This document shows positions 11,996-24,255 of a DNA stretch of 64,000 nucleotides, in pieces (position 1 is the stretch's first letter; each line of letters starts with the position of its first letter). The translations under genes and the position numbers were made by a program. Source of the stretch: Gaeumannomyces sp. JS-464 (taxonomy: Eukaryota > Ascomycota > Sordariomycetes > Magnaporthales > Magnaporthaceae); assembly GCA_002197995.1 (NCBI GenBank), contig NGZR01000005.1, forward strand, positions 1,674,001-1,738,000, in the 5' to 3' direction. The notes beneath the pieces were generated by a model. The model had not been told where the DNA came from. It worked only from the letters and a program-made list of their open reading frames with translations, and did no database searches.

Positions 11996-13600
11996 CTCTA
12001 GAGATCCGCGGTGGGCGAGACACTGCAGGGGCGGCTCCTTTTTACTTGACGGGCTTGAATTCCCGGGGCCCGACCGTTCTCAATCCTTCCTCGAGGGAAT
12101 TAGTATTGGGTGCTTGTCTTGTCCTTGCGCGGGTCGAGGAACAACGAAATGAAACCGATGTCGGGGCGTCGGCGGATTGGTGGTTGTGATGCGTGGGCGA
12201 CTCGGCTCACTGGTCCCGAGGCATGTGAGATGAGGAATTGGCGCGTGGATTGGGTGGGCAAGAGGACTCTGATGCCGATGCTAGCGAAAAACAACGAGGG
12301 CGACCGGCGACTACAAGACAGACAGGTAGGTAGCCAAGTTCACAACAGGCCGCGAGGGAAAAGTATATAAAACGGCGCTGGCCCCGCTGGCCATCCATGA
12401 CAAGGCGCCATGATGATGCGCTCCCGAATTGATAGCCGGGCCCGTCAACCTCGGCACCCCTTCGTCAAGCCTTGACCCGTCTTTTTCCCCAAGGCCGAGC
12501 CAATTGGCCCGGGCTTCCCCGGCAATTCAGACCGGCTGAGTGGATTGGCGGATCGCGCACCCACAGGCGGTTGCGCACTGCGCGCGTGCTGCTGCTGGTC
12601 ATGGATGGAATGCCTTTCTGCAAATCCCATGCCGCCGCCGCAGGCTTTGGCCAACCAAAGACCTCAGCCTACACGGAGCATCTGCCGCAAATCGACTCCA
12701 CCGCCACGACGGAGCTGATGTGAATTTCTACCAGCTCCTCGATGGTCACCATCCCCATTGACTAGGTACCTAGTACTGAACATTCTCGACAGGTTATGCT
12801 GGCTGGTATGGAGCCGGAGGATCTGGTATGGAAGCCCTGGACCTGACAAAAAATCCCAAACCTTCGATCGCGATGATGCGGCCGACCGAGCCGCCGGAGA
12901 TGGGCAACCCGGTCCATCCGTTGCGCCGAAGAAAGATGCAACCTCCAGGGATTCCGCTCCAGGCGCCCACGAGACTACGGCTAACTCCGCGCCTCTGCAG
13001 AAACTAATAAAGGCTTGGGGGAGCTTTAGTATTCATCTACCACAAGACACAATGTCTTCTCGAATCGAAATAGGTGTCTTTTCCACGTCTCCGCACACAA
13101 CGGGCCAGCCCGATGCTAGGCCCCCGTCCCTACTCTCCAGGCTCGTGTAAAAAGACACTTAAAAATTAGGAACCGTCCATCCAGTTTCGGTTCCCTCGAG
13201 GCTGCTATGCAAGACCAGAACTCGAACCATTCCTTCCGTCTCGTACAAGATTTTGGTGCTCTGTCTGTATGTCTCCTAGTATTCAGGCTAACGAGAAACA
13301 AGCACCCCTGGCTTTTGCAAAGGATCTGGATCTGTGTTGCGAGTGGAAGTCAGCATTTTGCCCGGCGCAAATGTATCCCTGACATAAATAAAAGATTTTG
13401 AAGATAACGACGAGTAGAGATACGTTTAATCATTGTGATTTGGGGGAGAAGCAGAAAAAAAAAAAAAAAAGGAAACAGAACAAAGTACCAAAAGCTCACT
13501 GCCCAGCCCCGGATGGGGTGGACAGCTACGAAAACCCTCACTTGAGGATTTTACTTCGGTTTACAGTGTGGACTCTAGCGGCTTGCAACAACTACAGGAT
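11996..13600. other. Intergenic region upstream of ANT1
   Basis: Contains the ANT1 promoter side and otherwise no recognisable gene. A TATAAAA-like string lies near 12364-12371, and a 17-base A run near 13455. Reading frames on both strands lack family character. Confidence 0.5.
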
Positions 13601-13623
13601 CGGACTACTGCCTGTGGCTACGG

Positions 13624-13668
13624 GACTGGACGGACTGGACGGACTGGACGGACTGGACGGACTGGACG
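13624..13668. repeat. 9-bp minisatellite, five perfect units
   Basis: Five perfect tandem copies of GACTGGACG, preceded by a partial unit and followed by a GGGCTACACC break. It lies in non-coding DNA next to the transposon-like relic. Perfect identity between units suggests recent expansion or slippage. Confidence 0.9.
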
Positions 13669-13739
13669 GGCTACACCTACAGGACTGGGTCTAGGGGGGC
13701 AACTACGGGCAACTACAGCACACTATGGCATGCTAGCTA

Positions 13740-14400
13740 CCTATCTATCCCCCTAGGGGTGCCCACCACCCAACCCGCCCAACGGGCACCCCGAAAATCC
13801 CTTCACTCTTCCAAGCGCATGTATTGTTACAAGCCGGGACTCGAAACCGTCGGCCTCGAGAAGTAAGGTTTCGCGGTCGTGAGGTGGCTTGGGTAAGATT
13901 GAGAGGACTCGGCGGTTAACTTGCGTAACTCGGTCGGTTTCGGTCGCTCGGTGAAGGCCCTTAGACGGGGCTTGAATATATGGTTTAGAGGCTCTGGGGG
14001 ATTGGGTGGGCGAGTGCGAGGCTGTGAGGCGGCAGCGAGGACAACAAGAAATGGAATATCGGTACCAACAGGTAGAGCATGAAAATCGCAAACTTTTAGA
14101 CATTGCTTTTAAACAGCTAGAGGGGTAGCTGGAGTCTGGCGGCTAGTTTACTGCTCCTACGCGCTGACTGTTGCTCTTCCGGGCAAAGCCACGCGTCTGA
14201 GGGGAGCGGGCACCGTTGAGCCCGATCCCGGACATCGTGGACCGGATTCAGGGCAGAACGGCTATGTCGGCACTTTAGATTCGTGTCGGCTTGGAACCAG
14301 GAGGGGTTTCCAGACCAGTCAGGTAGTGGCAGCAACTCGAAAAGCCGCGGTGTCTGATACGAATAGCCTCGTAATGACTAAGGATTATAGGTTCGTGTGA
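13740..14400. mobile_element. Possible degraded transposable element
   Basis: Begins with a GGGGTGCCC ... GGGCACCCC inverted pair around CCCAACCCGCCC (13755-13795). On the minus strand near 13840 is a B-box-like string (GGTTTCGAGTCCC) resembling a decayed tRNA T-arm. On the plus strand about 13977-14127 reads as a short open segment with a charged, coiled-coil-like sequence (QQEMEYRYQQVEHENRKLL) that ends at a stop and has no start or flanking gene. The combination suggests a relic of a DNA transposon or a tRNA-derived short element. I do not recognise a specific family. Confidence 0.35.
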
Positions 14401-15693
14401 AGAGACCAGGCGTTGTATTCGACTTGGAATCAATGGTTCGGAGCGGCGAGAGTGCGGTTACATATTGCGATCGTCAAGTTACGGCCAAAGATTGGGGATC
14501 TCCAGCATCGCCATTTTCTAGCACCACCATAAGATGAAGCCCTGCCATACTTTGGAGTCAGATGGCTGGCATTTTTAAGACGAGGCTGAACAAGTCAGAC
14601 GCTCAAAAAGAGACGGGGATGACACGGGCCGAAATCTTATTGAGAGATCTAGGGAGAAAAAAAATAGATTGGTTCAAACGGTGAACAGACAGATGATGAC
14701 GGCAACATATTGTTAATTTTTCAAGCATCCACGATGTATCTCTGATCACTGGCGCCGGTGCCCGAGCCTGTTCCTGACATCTGATATTGCCTTGGTCGTG
14801 TTAAACAGTCGGACTCTAGAGCCAAGGTCATTGCCTGTTGGCGTGCATTCCACGGTTTGCTCTGACACGGAAATTGACGTCAGGGGCGGAACAGCACACA
14901 GACAGGCGGCAGCCAATGCATCAACGCGCGTCCGTGGTCTCGGTATTGGATTGGATGGCTTTTGGGCGATGCAGGCCGCGCAATGTGAGTGGCCAGCTCT
15001 GCAGCTTTTGTTTGGCCAGACGGCTTCGAAACCAATTCTTTCCGTCCTTTTGGCTCTTCCCATGTGTGGGAGGATCGGCGCGCCGATGGTGACGCTGCAG
15101 CGCGACGTCACTGCCGCCCAAGCCACATCCAGGTTTCCCCGACTGGACCAATCAGCACGGGCTGGGGTTTCCGAACTCGAGGAAAGGGTGAGCGGAGTCT
15201 GCTGGTAGTCCAGAATCTCGGCGGTCCCTTTTGCCTTTCAGCGATGAGTGGAGCGGTCATTTGCGCTCGCTGGCCGCTGTTCTGGAACCAGCCCAAAAGG
15301 CGCCAAAGGGCGGGGCCTGCCCCCCTGGCTTTCGGCCCCAGGCCCCTGAATGCTCCATGCCCAGCACGTCTTCTCCAGTCGAGCGAGATTGACAGGAAGA
15401 CAGGAAATCTCGACGGCCCAGCAACAAAACCAGACGAGTTCCCGTGAGACTATTAGACTATCTACTTTCCCTTTCTCATCAGATACCCAGCCAAGCTTGT
15501 CTTATTATCGACGCTGCTTCTTCGCTGTGCATATTTATTTTCTTCTCTTCTTTCAATTACTTTGTCAGTAAGCCCCTTCGCGCTACTGTTGTATCCCAGA
15601 CTCCATCGACTACGAATCAAGCATGCGCCTTGCCTAATCCCCTGCCCTCGACGAAGACAAACCCACAGCTTTCAACCCGCCTCCGATCGAGCG
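14401..15693. other. Intergenic region and promoter of the DUF2985 gene
   Basis: Nothing gene-like seen. The last 250 bases before 15694 are pyrimidine-rich (CTTTC/TCTTC runs near 15465-15560), as common in fungal core promoters and 5' leaders, and probably belong to the DUF2985 gene. Confidence 0.5.
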
Positions 15694-16646
15694 ATGACGG
15701 TCCCAACTCCGGAAACGCCGGTCGACCGCGCAAATAAACCCATCACTCCCGAGCTCATACCACTCACCGAGGACTTTGAGAATGGATACCACTTCCCGCC
15801 CAAGTACCCCCTCAAGACGCAATGCGGGCACGCGTGGAAAACATCAATAGCGTTCGTGACGACATGGAAGGGCTTCCTCATCACAATCTACTGCCTCAAC
15901 GTCGTCGCGTGGGGTGGCATGCTGTTCCTCCTCCTCTGCAACGCCAGCCCCGCAATGTGCGACCCCAACTGCGAGGACAAGGACACCTCGCCCCGCCAAA
16001 TATGGCTCGAGATCGACTCGCAGATCCTCAACGCCCTCTTCTGTCTGCTCGCCTGGGGCCTGGCCCCTGGCGCTTCCGCGACCTCTACTACCTCCTCAAG
16101 TACCGCTGGGGCGGCGACTTTGACGGCCTGCGACACCTCGCCGGAATCCACAGCGACTGGTTCCGCCTGCCCGAGTCCCAGAACCTCCCATCGGACGTCG
16201 GGGTCGGCAACATCCCCGAGGGCACTCCTGCGGCCGCCGTCCCGATCCCCGACTCCAAGATGGCTCCTGCTCCGCTCACGGGAGTGCGAGCGCCGGCGAC
16301 TCCGCTGTGGAAGCTGGACACGGTCGTCTGGCTCTTCATCGCCAACACCTTTATCCAAGTCGGTCTCGCCTCCGTGATGTGGGGTCTCAACAAGTACAAC
16401 CGCCCCTCGGCCGCGACGGCCATGCTGGTCGTGTTGGGATGCCTTACCGGCATGGTGGCCGGACAGGTCATGGGCTCGGAGGGCAGCTCGGTCAAGGCGA
16501 TCGAGGGCGTCCCGCTCACGGACGAGGACAGGGAGAAGCTCAGGAGCGACAGGGAGGCCGGCATCCTGCACTACAACAATAAGAAGGATAAGGCCCCCAA
16601 GGAGAAGAAGCCGTGCGACAAGTCGGAAAAGATACCGCCCGTCTGA
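15694..16646 (+). CDS. DUF2985 family membrane protein (one frameshift)
   Basis: Conserved fungal membrane protein of unknown function. The ATG at 15694 gives MTVPTPETPVDRANKP, followed by CGHAWKTSIAFVTTWKG and a first hydrophobic segment (FLITIYCLNVVAWGGMLFLL), CNASPAMCDPNC, then DSQILNALFCLLAWGLAP. The frame then breaks at the CCCC run 16064-16067. Adding one C continues as WRFRDLYYLLKYRWGGDF, GIHSDWFRLPESQN and two further hydrophobic helices (VVWLFIANTFIQVGLASVM and AMLVVLGCLTGMVAG) to the stop at 16646. Sequence on both sides is DUF2985-like, so the break is most likely a missed C. The C-terminal tail is Lys/Asp-rich and presumably cytoplasmic. About 317 residues, no introns. Confidence 0.85.
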
Positions 16647-17339
16647 ACATGGTAGGAGGAAGGGCGCGGCAGGCGAACGACGCTGCTCCCCCATCCACTA
16701 GGGGCCCGGGCATATAATACCATTTTCCCATTCTTTAGTAAATATTGTTGGGTTCACGGGGGCTGCGCAGTTTGCGCGCACCGCTGTATACGATTACCCG
16801 TTTAATTTTTCCATGCTGGGTGCTTTTAGAGATGGGAATCGGAGCCGTCGCTTGAGATTCGTCGCGACTGTCCGGTGTTGGTGACAGAGGAAGCAAAATA
16901 TTATCAGACGAGCATTTTTGCAATTGTTCTTGGAGTACATGTGTGGCGTTTTTTTTTGTTTTTTTTTTTTGGCCCGAGGCAAGCAGCAGGACCATTGAAT
17001 TCAACGCGACCTCCAACTCTGGGGCGAAGACGGACTCGGTTGGTTCTCTCGGCGGGTGTGGATGTATCGTGAACACCATGATTCATGTTTACAACTCGAG
17101 AAGTTCCTGTCATCTCAATGTGACTGAACCCGGAAAAAATTCATCGCCACAACAACGAACCAACCAAAGAGTCATTGGTCCAAGACTTGGAGCGTAAAAG
17201 TCGCAAACTCACATTTATGCACAAGACGACTTGGGGGCTCAGAAATACCCAGTGTCTACGATTCATCAGAAACCACAAAGCGGCGCAGGTGTTTTACAGT
17301 TGGTAGTCACCACGCACAACCAACCAGGACAGCCCAGCA
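16647..17339. other. Intergenic spacer
   Basis: Spacer between the DUF2985 and SEN15-like genes, transcribed in the same direction. It includes a T-rich stretch at 16948-16970, probably 3' UTR. No gene seen. Confidence 0.55.
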
Positions 17340-17924
17340 ATGGCAACGGACGAACACGACGCGCCCTCCCAGGCAGCGCTCCACCACCTGGCCAGGACGG
17401 TGCAGGAGAACCTGGAGCTCGAGAAGGACTGGACGGGGGTCGAGATACACCCCGTGGCGGCGCCCGCCCCGCCGCCAGCTCCGGGGCGCCGGACCGGCGG
17501 CCGCTGCTGCACGGCCTCCCGCCGCGGCGCATGTACGTCCACCCGGACGAGCAGATCGCCATCATCAGGGCGGAGAAGCAGCGCGGTGGCGCCGCGCATC
17601 CCGCAGCCGCCCGAGGCCGAGTGGGTGCTGCCCATGCACCTCAAAGAGAGGTGGTCCATGGCCCGCTTCGCGGCTGTCTTTGACTCCATCGGCGCCATCC
17701 CCCCATCTACGGCCAAGGGAGGGGGTGGAGAGGATGGTGGGCAAGGCGTCAGCAGCAGCAGCGGTACCGCGCAGCAGCTGGACGCCGACGCCGACTCGGA
17801 GCTCTGGAAGCAGTGGAGGGGGCCGAAACGGGGCAAGCGCATCATCCTCGCCATCGTCCAGGACGACTCGACCGTGTCCTACTATGTGATGCACGACGGC
17901 ATCGTCAAGCCTAGGCAGAACTGA
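17340..17924 (+). CDS. SEN15: tRNA-splicing endonuclease subunit Sen15-like (two compensating frame breaks)
   Basis: Structural subunit of the nuclear tRNA-splicing endonuclease. The ATG at 17340 opens MATDEHDAPSQAALHHLA and an N-terminal helix (VQENLELEKDWTGVEIHP). The conserved Sen15 segment RPLLHGLPPRRMYVHPDEQI is found in a second frame from about 17495 to 17585. After that the first frame resumes with PPEAEWVLPMHLKERWSMAR, FAAVFDSIGA and the C-terminal strand RGKRIILAIVQDDSTVSYYV, ending at 17924. Family order and length (about 194 residues) are normal once the two shifts (near 17480-17495 and 17580-17592) are allowed. They restore each other, so the ends are in one frame and the middle alone is out. 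The family call rests on the LPPRRxYVHPDEQ and EWVLPxHLKExW motifs. Confidence 0.8.
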   Translation: MATDEHDAPSQAALHHLARTVQENLELEKDWTGVEIHPVAAPAPPPAPGRRTGGRCCTASRRGACTSTRTSRSPSSGRRSSAVAPRIPQPPEAEWVLPMHLKERWSMARFAAVFDSIGAIPPSTAKGGGGEDGGQGVSSSSGTAQQLDADADSELWKQWRGPKRGKRIILAIVQDDSTVSYYVMHDGIVKPRQN

Positions 17925-18149
17925 AAAAGGGAACCGCGTCCTTGTTCATTTTCTGTCCATACTTTTTTTTTCTTCTTCTTTTTCGAAAGCGCACCCTGTT
18001 TTGCGTTTGTGTGTCCTGCTTTATACACAGTCCTCGGCTACTTCCACGCGGCTCTCCCGGTTGGCCTAATCACCCGGCGCAAGCGCCTGGCTTCCTATCT
18101 ACCTTATCAGCGCCCCCCAGCTCGCCATTACCCTCCGTATCACTCGGGT

Positions 18150-19724
18150 CTACGGGGTAAATATCACTTTTTGAACCTTCCTCTTATCAAACATGTCATA
18201 GGCCTCAACGGCCGAATCCAGCGGCACGATTTGGTCGAACATGAATCTAGAAGCGCGTCGAAAAATATGGTCAGCTGGGTCACAAATCACCCATATCCCT
18301 TGGTTCGGATATGCATGAGGGATCCAAACGCACCCAAGCTTGTCCTGCGCCTTGACAAGCACATCGAGCGCCTCCGAGAAGACCCCCCGCACCGGACATC
18401 TCCCCATCTGGATCCGGAGGTTCTTGCTACACTGCTAGTTAGTGCTGGGTTCAAAACATCTTTTGAGGCACAATGTGGGTGCACATACTTATAGCCCTCC
18501 GCACCGGTCCACGGGATCTATCGGATATCTAGTCAGTCCAAGACAAGCGAAATATGAACTCATCCCGGGAGCCTACAACCTACCTCGCCGTTGTGGACGC
18601 CAATGCTGCTGAGGACACCGAACGGCCGCAGGAGGTCAAAGGCGGTCCGGAGGGCCGGGCTGAGGCCGACCACCTCGACGACGGCGTCCGCCCCGCGTCC
18701 TCCCCCCGCCTCCTTGACGCGCCTCAGCATTCCCTCCGGGTCGGCGGCGTAGTTGAGCGGCTCCGCGCCCAGGGCCCGCGCGAGCTCGAGCCTGCTGTCG
18801 ACGGCGTCGACGGCGAACAGGCGCCTCGGCGGGCCCAGCTCGCGCAGCGCGGCGACGGCGCAGAGCCCGACGGGCCCGCAGCCCACGACCACGACGACGG
18901 CCTCGTCCCGGAGCCGCTGGGGCGCGTAGCCGCAGCGACAGGGCGCTCGACGCGCCGTAGAAGCCCGTCGGCCAGATGTCGGCCATCAGCACCAGGGCGC
19001 GGTCGTCGCGGATCTCGGCGGGCGCCTTGACGGCGGTCCCGTCGGCCAGCGGCACGCGCACGTACTCGGCCTGCCCGCCGTCCAGGGACGCCGAGCCGAA
19101 GAGCCGGCCATGTTCGCAGCGGGAGGTCTCGCCCTTGAGGCAGTAGAAGCACTGCAGGCTGTGGAAGAAGCAGAAGAAGGAAAAAAAAAAGGGGACCCCT
19201 TTCCGTCAGCATGCTGCGGCTTGGAGGTTGGTGTGCCGGGGAGGAGGGTCAGGGTGATCTGGATGGCCTACCATGATGTTGTGAAGGGAGATACCACCTT
19301 GTCTCCCACCTTGAGTGTCTTCACGGGCGGAGCCTGCTTCTGTTATGGTCCCGGTGAACTCATGGCCCATGACGAAACCGCTTCCGCACGGCTCAAGGCC
19401 GCGATATGCATGGAGCTCGCTGGCACGAGGGTTGGAGTTGTATGTGAGCTAGCCGGCATGCAGTAATACACGGACAAGGCATTCCCTCTCCCCAAAAGGC
19501 CCGAAACAGACAGCTACGTACGATCCACAGAGACCACTGGCGTGCACCTTGACGATGATGTCGGTATCATTCTGGACTGCCCACCGACAAAATGAGTCAA
19601 CATCTCACTTCTCTCGGAGACGGTGGTGACGATGCTTACGCCGGGGCACCGGCCGATCTACAACGGAAACCTTGTAGGGGGCGTCGAACACGACGGCCTT
19701 CATTGTCTTGGAGGACGCCGCCAT
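18150..19724 (-). CDS. Zinc-dependent alcohol dehydrogenase-like MDR protein
   Basis: NAD(P)-dependent oxidoreductase of the zinc medium-chain dehydrogenase family. Exons on the minus strand: 19724-19640, 19576-19522, 19419-19272, 19158-18584, 18517-18489, 18426-18334 and 18246-18150. The start MAASSKTMKAVVFDAP is followed by VKVHASGLCGS (catalytic Zn Cys), ELHAYRG and GHEFTG (catalytic His-Glu). The structural zinc motif SCLQCFYCLKGETSRC has the C-x2-C-x2-C-x7-C spacing. The Rossmann motif is VVVGCGPVGLCAVAAL, and the end is KVQKVIFTP. Two single-base breaks are evident: an extra base near 19330 (before VKTLKVGDKVVSPF) and one near 18930 (before GYAPQRLRDEA). Removing them makes all exon phases agree. 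The substrate cannot be deduced. The second Met, MKAVVFDAP, is an alternative start. Confidence 0.85.
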
Positions 19725-22700
19725 TATTGCAGAGAGAGGATATTCGGTAGGGGTCGACGGGCAAGGACGTCGACCAAAGAGGGAATAAAACAACGCATCC
19801 TCAAAATGCCTCTTCGGGCAAAACACCCACCACGGCTCTGCACATGATTCAGGACACATGATAGGCACCTACTGGCTCGCTCGCCGGCAATTCCTTCCGC
19901 CCGCCCGTCGGGGGCTGCGGTGGGACCCCGCACCGATGCGAACCGAAGAACGAGGACGAGCGCGAGTTTAGATTGCCGAAAAAACTCGGCGTCGCATCCC
20001 ATCTCGATGTCCCGCCGAGGTGGCAGGGCGTTGCGTCTGTTTCTCTTGTCATGCTGTCATGGAAGATGTGAAAGATGGGCCACCCGGCCACTCGTGCATG
20101 CTCTGTAGATAGGTCTGTCTGCTACAGGGCCATCGAGATGTCGGGTGGGAGGGCCGTTTCTCTAGCCCACTCGCCTCTCTCATGCCACCACCGCCAATAT
20201 AGTTCAGCACGCGGGGTTGTCATGATGCCCGCATTGCCGAGGGGGCCGGCGCCCCTCTGAGTTCCTTGCTTGCACCTCGGAGCAGGAGGAGGTTTATGTG
20301 GTGGTGTTGCTGTCGCTGGATGTAATCGTACACCGTGCACTGCACGCGCGGCAAAGAGGATCCATGCGGGGCAACCCTCCGGAGCCTCCTCTTTCGTCCC
20401 CTTTTTCCCTCTCGCTCTCGTTGACTGCCCGCACGCATGCATGGCATCGACGATGGCCGGACGGGGGGCCTTGGCGTTGCGGCTGTGCCCAAGCAAGCAG
20501 CCCACATCGACGATTTGAATCTACCAACAGGGCCGTTGATGGCCTACCATCTGGGAGCTCGACCGTCTGGTCCCCACAGACGGGCAGCGAGCAAAGCTAG
20601 GGGCTCCCTTGGCCACGATGCAATATTGGTTTCTTGCGACCTCGCACGGTGATGTAGTCCGAGAGTCCCTTTTTTTTCTTCTTTTTCCCATTGAGAGGCA
20701 GACGGGTCAGACCAGACAGCATTCGTTTGCGGCAGGTGCCAGCCAACAACTTTTTGCGTGTCAGGGCCTCCATGGATGTTTATTGGAGTAATCTCAAAAA
20801 ATGAAGGCAGCCCGGTGAGGGAGATAAACTCGTTGGCTGGTCTTGGCAAGTCTGGCTGGCAGGAAAAAGAAAGAAAAAAAAAAAAGCCCCGTCTCAACAT
20901 GACCAGTTTCAATAAGGGTCGGACGGCACTTTCCACGTATACCTACTTTCCAAGGAGGGTAATGAATGCAAATCAAATATGCCTGGGGTGTGCGGGTTCT
21001 GAAAGCGGAAGCACGGCGAAGATCCAAATGCGCATCCCGTCAACCACGCGCCCGCCTGCCCGCGCACAGGGGGGCCGGGACTGCTCAGTGCTGCGCTGCT
21101 GAGTGAGTTGAGGTGCAGCAGACAGGGGAGGGCCCGCCGTCCATCGTGTTTTTTTTTTTTTTGTTTTTTTTCTTTCTGATTTTCAAGGGATTGCGCCCAG
21201 CCCGCCGATCGCTTGGGTGCGGCGTGCAAACCTTACGGCCCACCCGACCCCAGCCTTTTCTCCTGCTGGGGTCGGGATGTGGGTGGTTGCTTTGGCAGCC
21301 CCTCCACCCCCCCTGCTGGATTGCGGCTCAGCGGCTCCGTTTATTGGCGGCTGAAATTCGAAGCAACCGGTTCGGTTAAAATGTGTCGCGACTCTTTGGG
21401 CTGAGTCGCATCAAAAAGTGTCGCTTTGGCAGTCACGATGGTGGCACATGTGTGGTACGGGACGCGGCCAGATTACACACGCCACTCGATCACCACTCCA
21501 TCGCTCGTCCGTCTGTCTATCTCCCCAGGGACTGGGCTGGCCCGCCGCCGTGCTAGGCCGCTTCGGATGTAGCACTGATCCTGCTCGGACAAGCTGTCGA
21601 CCCGTCCAGTGTCCAGCTTCCCCCACCCTTCTTCTCTCACTCGACGACTCTCCATCCCGCTTCCCTTCATTCGTCTCGTGGCCCTCATTGCTCTCCGTCG
21701 TTTCCCACCCGAAATCTTCCATTCAGCTCGGGAACGATCCAACCCCCACCCACACTCGTTGCCGGAACGGTCGTACGATACAACTCCCCCTCAAAGCTGG
21801 CCTTTGGAGACGGCTTCGGCGGGTGACTGCGTTCCACGTCAGCAAAACTGTGGTCCCCGGGAAGGAGGAGGAGCAGGAGGAGCAGACGGGGCGCACCAAG
21901 GAGGGGAAGCCCATGTATGTCTTGTATTGTCTCTGCCAGCGAAATCTCCACCATATCGCCCTCGTAGCCAGCAGCAGCGCCAGCGCTCCAGCCAGGCGAC
22001 ATTAGCGCAACAGGCGATCAAGGAGGCTAGGTAGCTAGGCTAGTTTATTTGCGAGGATCTGGGATCCGACAGACCATGGAAATGAGCAGCAAACTCAGCG
22101 GGAAGGATCATTGACCTTAGCACCATCACAACACAGTGCGCTGAAGTGAAGCCTCGGTCGTGGTGTGTTATCTGCCAATTTCATGTGGGTGGATGGAAAG
22201 TACCGAAAAAGAAAAAGGCAAAAAGGCTACGGAAAGTGTAAAACCTTGGACGAGTCGCCCGCCTTGCTCCGCCGGCAGGGGGCCTGGGCCTCCCCTGTCG
22301 AGACCGCTGTCAATGTTTCCAACTCTGTTTGCCCCCCTTTCAACTTCACCACTGGGGCAAACCAAACCAACGGCGGCAAGGGAGGGGAGGGGCTGGGGAG
22401 GGGCTCAAAATTGAGCCTCAACAAAACACCACCAGTCTCTTTTTGTTGCAACTGCCTGTTGCAATATCAAATAACGGGCGGGACCTGCATACGCCACGGC
22501 ACTTCTTTCGGCGGGCATCGCGGATGGAAGAGCGAGCGAATTTCGATGGCGCATAAAGGAGGGTATAAAAAATGAAATAAAACCACACGCACATATACAT
22601 ACGCAACGATGGTGATTAAAATGGGGCGGACGGCAGACCATTCATCCGCTCTCGTCCTGCCCTGACGGAAATATAGTGGCGACCACTCTTGCCACGTAGC

Positions 22701-22873
22701 GCTATAGTAGGAAACGGTACCGATATCCGTCCTGCGAGTAGGAGCGGGCGGGCTGCCGGGGAGATGGAGAAGGTGGAAATGTGCCCTCAGCCCTGCTACT
22801 GGGAATATCCCGCTGGGCCGGGCCTGTCCATGCGCGGCGCGATGTGCTGGCCTTCTCTTTTGCACCAAACACG

Positions 22874-22911
22874 AAAAAAAAAAAAAAAAAAAAAAAAAAA
22901 GAAAAAAAAAA
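22874..22911. repeat. Poly(A) tract
   Basis: A run of 26 A, one G, then 9 A. A homopolymer of this length is a likely length-error site and could be a retroposon tail or a nucleosome-excluding promoter tract; no retroelement sequence precedes it. Confidence 0.9.
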
Positions 22912-23866
22912 CCTCGGCGGCCGGCAGCAAGCAGGGACTGCTAGTGCATGCAAAGCGCAGCGCCGAACGTCGTCAGCCTCGGAGCCGCGTCCAATAAACC
23001 ACGGCGCCGGCCCCATGCCAGGGGATGGATCGACGACAGCCGAAGGGGCTCAGCCACCCCAATTTGTCAAGCTCCAGATAGACAACCCCACTTGGCACTT
23101 GGCCTTTTGACTGCCTTCTTTTATTTCTTCTATTTCAATCACAATTTTTGTTTTTATTCTCCCCGGCATCAAGAGTCTCCGTGTGCGGCAATGCAGTGCG
23201 GCAGCCCCAAGACAGTCACAAGCAGGCAGACCCTTGCCAAGGCCACTTACTGGCTGCTGCTGGCTGCCTGCTATTCCATGGAGGCGAACCTCCTTGGCGC
23301 CGCTCGGGTCGGCGCATTGCTTTGTCCGCGCGGGAGGCGAGGCCACCTCGCATCGAGCCACTCGTTTATCTGGCGAACGCGTGCATAGGTACCCAAATAG
23401 CACGCACGTGTTACCCAGCTTTCTATCCGTGCCCAGCATTCGCATCCCAAGATGGTCAACAATGCTTCGCCGTACCCGTTGCACCCTGCGCGGAGCCTCG
23501 GGCTCTGATTCATGGGACGGCACGGGGGAAGGAAACGATGAACGTCACCCCACTCGCCCACTCTTCGTTTTCCTCTCGGGAGGGAGCAGGGTTTCGAAAC
23601 AAACTTTTTCGAGGCGGATGCCTGCCGGCCTGCTCGGTACCACGCTCTGGCCCGGATGGCAATGGCCCAGGTAGGCAGGTAGTGTATCTCGTCGTATTGC
23701 ATAACTGCAGTCATGACGACGGGGCACGGCGGCCCAGGCGCAAAGAGACCAGAGATACAGAGAGAGTATTGATTTGACCCTGGGAGGGACGAGGTGAGGC
23801 AATCAATATGCAAACGGGCACGCCCAGCCCACTTTGGTCAGACGCAACCCTGCGCTGCCCACCCCT

Positions 23867-23940
23867 AAAAAAAAAAAAAAAAAAAAAACGGTGCTTGCTT
23901 TTTACTCAAACGAAACAAAGGCGGTGAGTGAGTGAGTGAG
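23867..23940. repeat. Poly(A) tract followed by a (GTGA)n microsatellite
   Basis: About 22 A at 23867-23888, and a GTGAGTGAGTGAGTGAG repeat near 23922-23939. No coding context. Confidence 0.85.
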
Positions 23941-24252
23941 CATGCGGCCGCCTGGGTTCTTTAGTCACACCAGCCTAACCAGCTGGTGCTGGACGTCCAA
24001 CGATCGGCCTCGCTAGAGGAGAAGCCTGGACCCAGACAGCACCAAAAGACGGGCCAGAAAACTCCACCAGATGATACCACTCACCGAGTCGCCGAGACCG
24101 AGGCGACAGGGCGAGATGACAAGGGGTGGAGGCTCACACGCCGCGGCCCCTCTCAATATCTGACTACCCTTTTTTTTGGGTTGGTTCCCTCCGAGAGTGT
24201 GGAGTGTTTGCGGGTTTCGAAGGCGCATGTTGGTAGGGCTCAGCTTGACAAG

Positions 24253-24255
<3 letters not shown>

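Noticed and set aside
13800..13930. A tRNA gene on the minus strand
   Set aside because: A B-box-like string and a GTTAC/GTAAC pair are present, but a proper A-box, anticodon arm and T-stem pairing are missing; kept only as part of a possible relic.
17340..17924. Programmed ribosomal frameshifting in the Sen15-like gene
   Set aside because: The two shifts have no visible slippery heptamer or pseudoknot, and similar single-base breaks occur in many unrelated genes nearby; error is simpler.
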